Shown here one piece after another: positions 14,371 through 22,257 of a DNA stretch of 43,404 nt. The DNA comes from Bacillota bacterium (GTDB lineage: Bacteria > Bacillota > Clostridia > Christensenellales > Borkfalkiaceae): positions 1 through 43,404 of the forward strand of contig JAEYEN010000024.1 in assembly GCA_023403375.1 (NCBI GenBank), read 5' to 3'. The first letter of the stretch is position 1, and each line of letters starts with the position of its first letter. A program made the translations under genes and the position numbers. The notes under the pieces are model-generated. The model saw only the letters and a list, made by a program, of their open reading frames with translations. It had not been told where the DNA came from and did no database searches.

Positions 14371-16194
14371 ATGACAAAGAAATACTTTATTTGGGCGTTT
14401 GTATTAGCCTTTATGTTGTTGGTGCCCGCAATGTTTCTGTTTTCGGCTTGCGGGAAACATGAACATTCATTTAGTGGTGATTGGTCTAAATCAGAAACTC
14501 AACATTGGCATGATTGCACAGACAAAAATTGTGAAGAAAAAAACGACTTGGCTGATCACGACTTTGTTTGGGTTGAAAAGACCCCTGCCGGTGTCCACAC
14601 CGACAAAGTAGAAACAGGCACTTGCTCAACCTGTCAATATCAAAAAGACAGAACAATCGCAGGTTCGGGCGACAACATTCATACTTGGGAAAGAAAAAGT
14701 GATGAAACTAAACATTGGGAACAAACAACCTGTACCCAACACGACGCAATTAAAAGAAACGAAGAAGCTCATTCTTGGGAATGGAAAGCCAACGACCAAA
14801 AACATTGGCAAGAAACAACCTGCGAACTAGAAACTCCATTACAACAAAATGAGCAAGACCATACTTGGGTATATGAGTCAGAAGGCGAATTAACTCACAA
14901 ACGCCAAACCAACTGTGGCGAAGAAAAACACGCACTAAGAATAGAAACTAACATTGCACACAGATATACAGATGAAAACGATGTTGATTGTAACGACTGT
15001 GGTTATGTTAGAAGTATTGCCGGCAAAGGTTCCTTTGGCACACTTTCAGCAAAAACATACAATGCCGGAGCACAAGGTGTTGCTTCAAGCGATTACACAG
15101 TTGCTGAAGCAATAAAAGATCTTTGCGAAATTCAATACAAAGTGAAAGGTGCAAACGATAGCACCTACACCACAACAGCTCCTACAAATGCAGGAACTTA
15201 TGAAGTAAGAATTTACTGCAGAGGAAATGATACTTATCTAAAAGGCGAAGTTGCAAAAACAGATTATGTAATCAATAAATACAAAGTTGAAATTGCTAGA
15301 GGTTTAAGTTTTAAGGTTGCTTACAACAAAGCAGCTATGGAAGATCCTAATGTTCAATATATACATTTAGGAACTGTTACCGTATCTGAAGGTTTAGTTG
15401 AACCTGTTGACGTTCCAATTAAAGCACCAAAGAGAGACGACAACAAAAATCCTGGAAGAAATCCAATTTATGTTGAATACTTATTAACTGAAGATGACAA
15501 TTTCGCAATTAAGGAATTGCCACCAAGTGACACTAATAGAAAAGTTAATTTAGTTCACTATAACGACAGCGTTGTAGCAACATTAACAAGTAAAGATGAA
15601 ACAAATGTTAAATGGGACGAGACCAAAGAACAAGTTGGTATTACTGTTAATAGAGTTAACAACGGAACAATAAGAGTTGGTGACTATATGATTTGCGAGG
15701 GTTATGCAACACCTCTAGAAGTAGTTGCCTTAAAATTGGAATATAATGTTCCTACTGACATGTTAGTAAATGCCGACAGAAACTGTGAGATATATTTTGA
15801 CTATAGTAGTTTTGCTGATTTAGACGCTGCAAAAACTATTTTGGCAAACAAAACCTTTACAGAAGTTGAAACTCTTAACTTTGTAGAAGGCGAAAATTAT
15901 ACCAACACTGTAAGCAGACAACTAAACAAAGGCGAAAAATTTTATCTTGTATTCACTACAGAAGCTTCTGAAAATCTAAAAACTTATAAATTAAATTTTG
16001 ACACAAATGGAACAGGCTATGTGACAACTAGTGACTCGGTTGTTTTCTATAGAGAAGATGGATCTGGTGTTTCCGGGGGATACGAACTACACGTACAAAC
16101 ACCTGACGGAGTGTTATATTTTGTTACAGTAACAAAAACTGCCGACTGTGAGGCAGGAAAAGAAAGTGTAGATTTCTATATCACTAAAAGATAA
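14371..16194 (+). CDS. Cys/His-rich repeat lipoprotein with MBG-like domain
   Basis: The start used is the ATG at 14371, preceded by AAGGAGG; the frame also has a TTG 7 codons upstream, which lies across that ribosome-binding site. The 607 residues begin with a lipoprotein signal ending in LFSAC (Cys27 would be lipidated). Residues about 30-190 are four to five loose repeats of the form H-x-W...HW..C, several with paired Cys (CSTCQ, CNDC). They resemble the Cys/His repeats in surface proteins of gut Firmicutes. An MBG-type beta domain follows (TTTAPTNAGTYEVRIYC near 270), then beta-rich sequence. Codon choice (ACA, TCA, CCA, AAT) is unlike the neighbours, which favour ACG, TCG and CCG, a hint of transfer. 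Function unknown; a surface or metal-binding role is a guess. Confidence 0.8.
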   Translation: MTKKYFIWAFVLAFMLLVPAMFLFSACGKHEHSFSGDWSKSETQHWHDCTDKNCEEKNDLADHDFVWVEKTPAGVHTDKVETGTCSTCQYQKDRTIAGSGDNIHTWERKSDETKHWEQTTCTQHDAIKRNEEAHSWEWKANDQKHWQETTCELETPLQQNEQDHTWVYESEGELTHKRQTNCGEEKHALRIETNIAHRYTDENDVDCNDCGYVRSIAGKGSFGTLSAKTYNAGAQGVASSDYTVAEAIKDLCEIQYKVKGANDSTYTTTAPTNAGTYEVRIYCRGNDTYLKGEVAKTDYVINKYKVEIARGLSFKVAYNKAAMEDPNVQYIHLGTVTVSEGLVEPVDVPIKAPKRDDNKNPGRNPIYVEYLLTEDDNFAIKELPPSDTNRKVNLVHYNDSVVATLTSKDETNVKWDETKEQVGITVNRVNNGTIRVGDYMICEGYATPLEVVALKLEYNVPTDMLVNADRNCEIYFDYSSFADLDAAKTILANKTFTEVETLNFVEGENYTNTVSRQLNKGEKFYLVFTTEASENLKTYKLNFDTNGTGYVTTSDSVVFYREDGSGVSGGYELHVQTPDGVLYFVTVTKTADCEAGKESVDFYITKR

Positions 16195-16224
16195 AGCAAA
16201 CAGCTACGTTTGTTAGCATTATTT

Positions 16225-16267
16225 AAAAAAAGCATATTTTAGGAGTTTTCCTAGATATGCTTTTTTT
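16225..16267 (+). terminator. Terminator of the lipoprotein gene
   Basis: GCATAT-TT-TAGGA, loop GTTT, TCCTA-G-ATATGC, followed by seven T. The stem has one small internal loop. It lies 30 bases after the stop. Confidence 0.85.
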
Positions 16268-16537
16268 GTGCCTGCAAAAAAAGACTACAATTAAATTCTT
16301 CCCCTCAAATAACAAACTTGGTTTTTCCGGCTTCCTTATAATGGGTAAAGGCGGAAGAAAATAAATGCGTAAAATGATATTCATGTAAAAATAGGAGTTT
16401 TATTAAAGAGAACAACACGATTTGCGAGCAAATTGCAAGCCCTTATTTTTATACTTAATTTAGTCTGTTTTGACGATATAAAAAATAAATCCGAACCATT
16501 CGCTCGTGACGATGATACAATTCGGATTATAACTTCT

Positions 16538-16558
16538 TGGTGCGCCATAAGGAATTCG
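16538..16558 (-). repeat. Copy of the tRNA-Arg 3' end (fragment 1)
   Basis: These 21 bases repeat exactly the 3' end of the tRNA-Arg gene at 16964-17040 (CCA tail, acceptor 3' strand and half of the T arm). Beyond 16558 the match ends. On the minus strand a T-rich inverted repeat (AATCCGAA / TTCGGATT) follows the CCA, as a terminator would follow a tRNA gene. Confidence 0.75.
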
Positions 16559-16685
16559 TTCTTGCCATTTGCAAAGCATTTGCTAAACCCCCTTTTTGTT
16601 GCTTTGCAAATGACTTCGGTCATCGCTGAAAACTTGCCACAGGCAACTTTTCCCGCCCTGCGGCGCTCTCATTCGAATTCCTTAT
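16547..16685. repeat. Inverted-repeat-bounded 139-bp element
   Basis: ATAAGGAATTCG (16547-16558) and CGAATTCCTTAT (16674-16685) are perfect 12-bp inverted ends, both derived from the tRNA T arm. Inside are further perfect inverted repeats: CATTTGCAAAGC / GCTTTGCAAATG (16566-16577, 16601-16612) and TTGCC-ACA-GGCAA (16634-16646). There is no convincing gene. It looks like a small folded repeat unit, possibly a dispersed non-autonomous element. Confidence 0.55.
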
Positions 16686-16702
16686 TCTTACTTTGTTCTA
16701 AC

Positions 16703-16735
16703 AAAAAAAGACGGAAAGTAATTCCGTCTTTTTTT
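16703..16735. terminator. Bidirectional hairpin beside tRNA-like fragment 2
   Basis: AGACGGAA / TTCCGTCT flanked by A7 and T7. On the minus strand it directly follows the CCA of fragment 2, mirroring how the hairpin at 16926-16961 follows the intact tRNA. Confidence 0.65.
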
Positions 16736-16737
16736 GT

Positions 16738-16795
16738 TGGTGCGCCATTCTGTTATTCGGATAATTTTTTAGTGTTAGACAACGCTCTGCGCCTT
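16738..16795 (-). pseudogene. Degenerate tRNA-like remnant (fragment 2)
   Basis: On the minus strand the piece ends with the acceptor 3' strand and CCA shared with tRNA-Arg (12 bases exact) and begins with GCGC then AGAGCGTTG, like the tRNA 5' half with the D arm deleted. No proper T arm can be drawn. It is best read as a decayed tRNA copy. Confidence 0.45.
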
Positions 16796-16925
16796 TGCGA
16801 AGCAAAGAAGTATGGTTGACGGACAAACGACAGCCCTGCCGACAATTTCAGTTGAGCGAGCGATAACTGCACGGGCATTGGCTACGGCTACGGATAGTGT
16901 TCGGCTTCTTTGTCGTAGACAAAGC

Positions 16926-16961
16926 AAAAAACCTTGTTGCTTGTTAGCATCAAGGTTTTTT
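16926..16961 (-). terminator. Terminator of tRNA-Arg
   Basis: On the minus strand AACCTTG, a 14-base loop and CAAGGTT, followed by T-rich sequence, start 2 bases after the CCA end. Confidence 0.7.
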
Positions 16962-16963
16962 GT

Positions 16964-17040
16964 TGGTGCGCCATAAGGAATTCGAATCCCTAGCCTTTGG
17001 TTCCGTAGACCAACGCTCTATCCAGTTGAGCTAATGGCGC
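16964..17040 (-). tRNA. tRNA-Arg (anticodon ACG)
   Basis: Reading leftwards from 17040, the acceptor 5' strand GCGCCAT pairs with ATGGCGC. The D arm has AGCTCAACTGGATAGAGC. The anticodon stem TTGGT/ACCAA encloses loop CTACGGA, giving anticodon ACG (read as ICG). The T loop is TTCGAAT, and CCA is encoded. All arms fold. It is 94 bases downstream of alaS on the same strand. Confidence 0.95.
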
Positions 17041-17134
17041 AAATAAAATATAAAATTTTATGTTCTCTTCTGAACGCTTAATTATTTTATACTTTATTTT
17101 TTTATTTGTCAACCGCTTTATAGTAAAATCTCTA

Positions 17135-18955
17135 TTATTTAAGTACCGCTTTGATTCTTCTTATTCCGGACGCGGAACTTTCTTCCTTTTTAATTTCAAA
17201 CTTACCTAAATCGCCCGTGTTTTTTGCGTGCGGTCCGCCGCAAATCTGTTTATCAACGCCCGCTATCGTATAAACCGATACTATCTGGTCTTCGGAAGTG
17301 GGATTAAACACGCCGTAAGCCCCTTCTTTTATAGCCTGACTATACGGAATTTCCGTTCTCACAACGTCTATCTTTTGGGCGATAACGTCGTTTACGAAAT
17401 TTTCCAACTGTTTCAACTCGTCTTCGGTCATCTTATGGTCGCAGTTAAAGTCGAATCTCATTCTTTCTTCGGTTATATTAGAGCCTTTTTGCTCGGTTTT
17501 TTCGCCGAACATTTTTCTCAGTCCCGCAAGCATGATATGCGTTGCAGTGTGGTAATTAGTTGTGATTTCCGTTCTTTCGGTAAGACCGCCTTTCGCGCTC
17601 TGTGCCTGCGCTTTGGATATTTCCTGATGTGCTTTGAACGCTTCGTCAAAACCTTTTTCGTCTACCGTCAAGCCCCTTTCCGTAAGCAATTCTTTCGTGA
17701 GTTCCAACGGGAAGCCGAACGTATCGTATAATCTGAACGCCTGTTTTCCGCTCATTTCCGTTTCGGGAACGTAGTCCGCGTTCTTTACTTTCATAAACGC
17801 GTTCTTTCTCTCTATGCCCGTAACGCACTTATCGAATTCTTTCATACCCGAAACAAGCGTCGCTTCAAACTTCTTTATCTCTTTTTCGATTTCGTCGAGA
17901 ATATAATTTTCTTTTTCTTTAAGAAGCGGATAGGCTTTATCGTAAACTTCTTCTATAAAAATTTTCGCAACGTTGCACATTTCGGCGGAACTTATTTCCA
18001 GCGACTTGCAATACCTTATCGCGCGGCGCAAAAGTCTTCTTAAAATATATCCCGCGCCCGTGTTGGACGGCGTTATTCCGTTTACGTCGCCTATAAGCAT
18101 AGTTGCGGTTCTCACGTGGTCTGCAATTATCCTTATCGCTTTTTTAGCCTTTTCGTCGTTATCGTAACTCTTTCCGGAAACCTTTTCCAGATATTTAACG
18201 CTGTCTATGAAAAGGTCGGTTTTATACCCGTCGTCAAGTCCGTTAAGGAACACCAAGAGTCTATCTAAACCAAACCCCGTGTCTACGTTTTTGTTCTCCA
18301 ACTCGGTATACGTATTGTTCGGGCCCTTTTTATACTGCATATAAACGTCGTTGCCGACTTCTACGTATCTGTCGGAAGTTAAAAAGTCCGAACTGTTTTT
18401 TTCTATATCGTAACGGGGATAGAACCATTCGTTATCGGGTCCGCACGGCGTTCCCACGGTGCCTTCCAATTCCCACCAGTTGCTGGATTTGTCGAGATAG
18501 AAAACGTTCTCTTCTCTGATTCCTAAACTTTTAAGATATTCCGCCGTTTCGGTATCTCTTTTCACGCTCTCGTTCCCTTCAAAAACCGTAGAGCAGATTT
18601 TATCTTTATCAAACCCAAAAACCTGCGTTAAAAGTTCAAACGTCCAGCGCGTTTTTTCCTTTTTGAAATAATCGCCAAGGCTCCAATTTCCCATCATCTC
18701 GAAAAAGGTGAAGTGAGTAGCGTCGCCGACGGAATCTATGTCCACCGTTCTCACGCAACCCTGAACGTTGCAAAGCCTTGTCCCCTTAGGATGTTTTTTG
18801 CCCAGAAGATACGGCATAAGCGGTTGCATACCCGCAACGTTAAACATAACGCCCGTCGTTCCGTCGCCTATCAGAGAAACCGCGCCGATATTGACGTGCC
18901 CTCTTTCTTCGTAAAACTTAATCCATTTTTCTCTTAGTTCTTTCGATGTTATCAT
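17135..18955 (-). CDS. alaS: Alanyl-tRNA synthetase, short form
   Basis: It charges tRNA-Ala. The 606-residue protein has the class II catalytic core (GMQPLMPYLLGKKHPKGTRL, FFEMMGNWSLGDYFKKEKTR), the tRNA-recognition helices (PSNTGAGYILRRLLRRAIRY) and the editing domain with zinc-type ligands His469/His473 (HTATH) and Cys572/His576 (CGGPH). It stops right after the editing domain. The oligomerisation and C-Ala regions found in the usual AlaRS of about 870 residues are absent. The ending GIRRIKAVLK is a normal end for this domain, with no trace of a continuing frame, so this is a natural short form rather than a truncation. The wording of the core resembles compact AlaRS of Patescibacteria. 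Apparent operon with deoR-type gene, cysE and cysS. Confidence 0.92.
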   Translation of the reverse strand: MITSKELREKWIKFYEERGHVNIGAVSLIGDGTTGVMFNVAGMQPLMPYLLGKKHPKGTRLCNVQGCVRTVDIDSVGDATHFTFFEMMGNWSLGDYFKKEKTRWTFELLTQVFGFDKDKICSTVFEGNESVKRDTETAEYLKSLGIREENVFYLDKSSNWWELEGTVGTPCGPDNEWFYPRYDIEKNSSDFLTSDRYVEVGNDVYMQYKKGPNNTYTELENKNVDTGFGLDRLLVFLNGLDDGYKTDLFIDSVKYLEKVSGKSYDNDEKAKKAIRIIADHVRTATMLIGDVNGITPSNTGAGYILRRLLRRAIRYCKSLEISSAEMCNVAKIFIEEVYDKAYPLLKEKENYILDEIEKEIKKFEATLVSGMKEFDKCVTGIERKNAFMKVKNADYVPETEMSGKQAFRLYDTFGFPLELTKELLTERGLTVDEKGFDEAFKAHQEISKAQAQSAKGGLTERTEITTNYHTATHIMLAGLRKMFGEKTEQKGSNITEERMRFDFNCDHKMTEDELKQLENFVNDVIAQKIDVVRTEIPYSQAIKEGAYGVFNPTSEDQIVSVYTIAGVDKQICGGPHAKNTGDLGKFEIKKEESSASGIRRIKAVLK

Positions 18956-18998
18956 TTTGATTCCTGTCTTTTTTTGTTTTCTGAGGTTTCTTTTAGTT

Positions 18999-20390
18999 TT
19001 ATTTTTTTGTTAAAGAGTAGCCGTCTTTTCCGACCGAAACGTTATATCCGGCGGCGTTTATGTCGGCGCGGAGTCGGTCTGCCAGAGCGTAATCTTTAAC
19101 CGCCCTTGCCGCCTGCATTTTTTCCGCCAAATCCACGATGTCCTGCGGGAGTTCGGCTTTTTCGGATTTTCCGTATTTTTTAAGGAATTCCTTAGGTTCG
19201 GACTTAAACAGTCCTAAAAGAGAATAGGTGTTTTTAATCTGATTTAACCGTGCGCCGGCGCTACTGTCGTTTGCCGCGATTTTAGCCTTAATTTCCTTAA
19301 AATACACAAACAGATTGCTTATCGCAAGCGCGGTGTTAAAGTCGTTATCCATAGCGTCGTTAAATTCGTCGTCAATCTTCTTGTATTCGCCCGTTATCGC
19401 TATCCCCTTTTCTTCCGCCGCGTTAAACACGCCGTAAAATTCCGCAAGGTGCTTTTCCGCTTCGGGAAAGAGCGAATCGGTAACGTTTATATCGCCCCTG
19501 TAATTAGTGGAAAGAAGCGCGAGTTTAATCGTTTCGGGAGAATATTCGTCGAGCAAGTCTTTAAGCAAAAGACTGTTTCCCAAAGATTTACTCATCTTCT
19601 GCCCGTTGACTTTGATAAGTCCGTTATGAATCCAATATTTAGCGAACGGCTTGCCCGTAAGCGATTCCGACTGCGCGATTTCGTTTTCGTGATGGGGGAA
19701 AATCAAATCTCTGCCGCCGCCGTGAATATCTATCTCTTCGCCGAACGCCTTTTTATTCATTGTGGAGCATTCTATATGCCAACCGGGTCTGCCTTTGCCC
19801 CACGGCGATTCCCAGCAAGGTTCGCCTTCTTTCGCCGCTTTCCAGAGCGCAAAGTCCAGCGGATTTTTCTTTTCTTCGTCGTTGTCTATTCTCACGCCGT
19901 TCATTGCGTCTTCCAGATTTCTGTGCGACAACTTGCCGTAAGACGGAAAACTTTCGACGGAAAAATACACGTCGCCGTTTTTGGTCGCATAGGCGTGCCC
20001 TTTTTCTATCAACGCCGAAACGAACGCGATAATATCGCCGATACATTCGGTTGCTTTAAGCCACACGTCGGGGTCGCCGACGTCTAATCTTTTCATTTGC
20101 TTGTCTATGCTTTTAATGGTCATAATCGCGTACTTATCGGCGGGGATACCCGTTTCGTGCGATTTTGCAATTATTTTATCGTCTATATCCGTATAGTTTC
20201 TCGCATAGGTAACGTTATAGCCCTTTTTCACGAGATACTTTCTTATAATGTCGTAAATAAGCGCCTGATAAGCGTGCCCGATATGCGCTTCGCCCGATAC
20301 GGTTATACCGCAAGCGTACATTTTAACGTTTTTTCCGTCCAGCGGAATAAATTCTTCTTTCGTACCGGAAAGTGTGTTGTATATTTTCAT
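18999..20390 (-). CDS. cysS: Cysteinyl-tRNA synthetase
   Basis: A class I synthetase that charges tRNA-Cys. It shows a zinc-ligand Cys in MYACGITV, the HIGH motif in EAHIGHAYQ, WHIECSTMNKKAFG, DIHGGGRDLIFPHHENE with more zinc ligands, and the KMSKS loop GQKMSKSLGN. Length (463) is normal. I place the start at the ATG at 20390. A GTG at 20396 is in frame and overlaps the cysE stop, but AAAAGGTG sits directly on that GTG and is spaced correctly for the ATG. It follows cysE, the same neighbour as in Bacillus, and precedes alaS by 43 bases. Confidence 0.96.
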   Translation of the reverse strand: MKIYNTLSGTKEEFIPLDGKNVKMYACGITVSGEAHIGHAYQALIYDIIRKYLVKKGYNVTYARNYTDIDDKIIAKSHETGIPADKYAIMTIKSIDKQMKRLDVGDPDVWLKATECIGDIIAFVSALIEKGHAYATKNGDVYFSVESFPSYGKLSHRNLEDAMNGVRIDNDEEKKNPLDFALWKAAKEGEPCWESPWGKGRPGWHIECSTMNKKAFGEEIDIHGGGRDLIFPHHENEIAQSESLTGKPFAKYWIHNGLIKVNGQKMSKSLGNSLLLKDLLDEYSPETIKLALLSTNYRGDINVTDSLFPEAEKHLAEFYGVFNAAEEKGIAITGEYKKIDDEFNDAMDNDFNTALAISNLFVYFKEIKAKIAANDSSAGARLNQIKNTYSLLGLFKSEPKEFLKKYGKSEKAELPQDIVDLAEKMQAARAVKDYALADRLRADINAAGYNVSVGKDGYSLTKK

Positions 20391-20392
20391 AT

Positions 20393-21028
20393 TCACCTTT
20401 TATTTTTAAGTTCTTCTATTTCTTGCTCTAACGTGTAAAGTTTATCTCTTAAATGGCAAATTTCTTCCTGCAACGGGTCGCATTTTTCCTGTTCCAAATC
20501 GGCAACCTTTTCGCCGTTAATTCTTACGACTCTTGCGGGAACGCCCACAACCGTAGCGTGCGGCGGCACTTCTTTAAGCACGACCGCGCCCGCCCCGATT
20601 TTTGCGAATTCGCCGACCGTGAACCCGCCGAGAACTTTTGCACCCGCGCTGATAACGACGCCTTTTTTAATGGTGGGGTGGCGTTTACCCGTTTCTTTGC
20701 CCGTTCCGCCGAGAGTTACGCCCTGATAAATAACCACGCCTTCTTCTATCTCCGCCGTTTCGCCTATAACTACGCCGGCGCCGTGGTCGATGAACACGCC
20801 CGAAGCGATTTTAGCCGCAGGGTGAATTTCTATACCCGTAAGCCACTTTGCGTACTGACTGGTTATTCTCGCCAGAAGTTTAAATTTTATTCTGTATAAA
20901 AAGTTCGCCCACCTGTGCCAGGATAACGCTTTCACGCCCGAATACGTAAGCCATATTTCAAACTTGCTTCTGGCGGCCGGGTCGTTTGCTTTTGCGGCGT
21001 TTATATCCGCCCTTAATCTCTTAAACAT
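20393..21028 (-). CDS. cysE: Serine O-acetyltransferase
   Basis: It makes O-acetylserine from serine and acetyl-CoA, the first committed step of cysteine synthesis. The 211 residues contain an N-terminal helical region and a left-handed beta-helix of hexapeptide repeats, with the active-site motif GVFIDHGAGVVIGETA (Asp81, His82) and IYQGVTLGGTGK. The C-terminal 25 residues (EKCDPLQEEICHLRDKLYTL and on) form a coiled-coil-like tail. It is coupled to cysS and 26 bases downstream of the deoR-type gene. No cysK is nearby. Confidence 0.95.
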   Translation of the reverse strand: MFKRLRADINAAKANDPAARSKFEIWLTYSGVKALSWHRWANFLYRIKFKLLARITSQYAKWLTGIEIHPAAKIASGVFIDHGAGVVIGETAEIEEGVVIYQGVTLGGTGKETGKRHPTIKKGVVISAGAKVLGGFTVGEFAKIGAGAVVLKEVPPHATVVGVPARVVRINGEKVADLEQEKCDPLQEEICHLRDKLYTLEQEIEELKNKR

Positions 21029-21054
21029 TTTTTGTCCTTTTCCGTTATACTTTT

Positions 21055-21813
21055 TTAATATACTTTTATGCCCGACTGCTCTATTGCGTTACGGAGTTCT
21101 TTCGGGAAGTTTTTGTCCACCACCATACAGTTTATATCGTTTAACGAAGCAAACGTATAGGTGGAATTATTGTTTACCTTTGAACTGTCTAAAAGCATAA
21201 TAACGTTGTTCGCGCGTTTTATCGCCTGACGTTTAACTTCCGCTTCGGACTGGTTTCCGCAGGTAAAACAACCGCTGCTGTTGATAAAGCCCGTTGCCGT
21301 CATCACTGCGGTCTGAATATTTATCTGTTGCAAAAAGTCCGAACAGGTTTTGCCGACCGTTATAAAATTATTCTTTTTAACGTCGCCCCCCAAAAGGGTT
21401 ACGGTGGGTTTATCCTTTCTCAGAACGGTTTCCGCTATGCTTAACGCGTTGGTTATAATATAGTAATTATCGTCGGGGAGCGCCCTTGCAAAAAAAGTCG
21501 TGGTAGAACCGCTGTCTACAAAAATACAACTTTTAGGTTCCACAAGTTTTATCGCTTTGTCGGCAATCTCGCGTTTTTCTTCGGTGTTATAAATAATACG
21601 TTCCGCAAAATCATTGTCCTTTGCTTTCAATACGCTGTCAACCGAAATCGCCCCGCCCGAAATTCTTATAACGGCATTCTTTTCTTCTAACCTTAATAAA
21701 TCGCGCCTTAAAGTCATTCCCGATACTTCGGGAAAGGCTATTTCGAGTTCTTTAAAGGTAACTTTGCCGTATTTGTCTACAAATTCTTTAATTTCCTGTA
21801 ATCTTTCTTTCAT
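21055..21813 (-). CDS. DeoR-family transcriptional regulator
   Basis: The 252-residue protein has an N-terminal DeoR-type winged helix-turn-helix (KYGKVTFKELEIAFPEVSGM, then TLRRDLLRLEEK, about residues 15-50) and a C-terminal sugar-phosphate sensing domain (IFVDSGSTTTFFARAL, NALSIAETVL, LLGGDVKKNNF, MTATGFINSSGCFT). It would bind DNA as a repressor and release on binding a phosphorylated sugar. It is the first gene of the apparent unit with cysE, cysS and alaS. A perfect 19-bp palindrome overlaps the -10 of its own promoter, pointing to autoregulation. Its pairing with cysteine and tRNA-charging genes rather than sugar genes is unusual, so the ligand is not predictable from context. Confidence 0.88.
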   Translation of the reverse strand: MKERLQEIKEFVDKYGKVTFKELEIAFPEVSGMTLRRDLLRLEEKNAVIRISGGAISVDSVLKAKDNDFAERIIYNTEEKREIADKAIKLVEPKSCIFVDSGSTTTFFARALPDDNYYIITNALSIAETVLRKDKPTVTLLGGDVKKNNFITVGKTCSDFLQQINIQTAVMTATGFINSSGCFTCGNQSEAEVKRQAIKRANNVIMLLDSSKVNNNSTYTFASLNDINCMVVDKNFPKELRNAIEQSGIKVY

Positions 21814-21826
21814 ACAAAAAACCTAC

Positions 21827-21863
21827 TTTGTTACATTGTAACAAATACCTTTAATTTTGGCAA
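21827..21863 (-). promoter_or_regulatory. Promoter and palindromic operator of the deoR-cysE unit
   Basis: On the minus strand TTGCCA (21863-21858), 17 bases, TACAAT (21840-21835). The palindrome TTTGTTACA-T-TGTAACAAA (21827-21845, perfect 9-bp arms) covers the -10 and start point, a classic repressor position. Confidence 0.75.
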
Positions 21864-22174
21864 GGAATAATGATAAATTTTAACTTTTTTTACCTGTTTT
21901 TCGCCTTGCGTTTTCGTTTAACAAAAAATATAACGCAAAATTAAAGTAAGCCCCCGAATTAAGGTCTGAAAATAACGTCCGTAAATAAAGTTCCCGAACA
22001 ACGTCTTTAAAAAAGGCCCCCGAAAATTCCGGGATACCGTCCTTAATACCGTCTTTGACACGTCTTTGATAGCGTCCTTAGCACAGTCCTTGATTCGGTG
22101 TCATTAAAAAAGCGGCAGTTTTACCCCGTTCAGAACGTTTATAAAAAAATTGCTTCTATTTGTTCATCATATTA
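21864..22174. other. Intergenic region with short degenerate tandem repeat
   Basis: There is no gene. At 22037-22095 five loose copies of an 11-13 bp unit (CGTCYTTRAY) stand in a row, with weaker copies from 21976 on. A CCCCCGAAAATTCCGGG inverted repeat lies at 22017-22033. No function is evident. Confidence 0.45.
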
Positions 22175-22203
22175 TTGATTTTTAGCCAAAATAACGCTAT
22201 AAT
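22175..22203 (+). promoter_or_regulatory. Sigma-A promoter of serS
   Basis: TTGATT (22175-22180), 17 bases, TATAAT (22198-22203), about 50 bases before serS. No T-box is seen in this short leader. Confidence 0.8.
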
Positions 22204-22257
22204 GTTTGTTGAATTAAATTTCGGAAAACATTCGGGAGAAAACATTCGGAGAAAATT

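Noticed and set aside
16381..16819. Overlapping frames on both strands in the tRNA repeat region
   Set aside because: They cross inverted repeats, hairpins and tRNA fragments and have no ribosome-binding sites; they are translations of a structured repeat.
17135..17145. alaS as a gene truncated by frameshift or early stop
   Set aside because: The protein ends at a natural domain boundary and the downstream bases show no continuation of AlaRS sequence in any frame before the tRNA gene.
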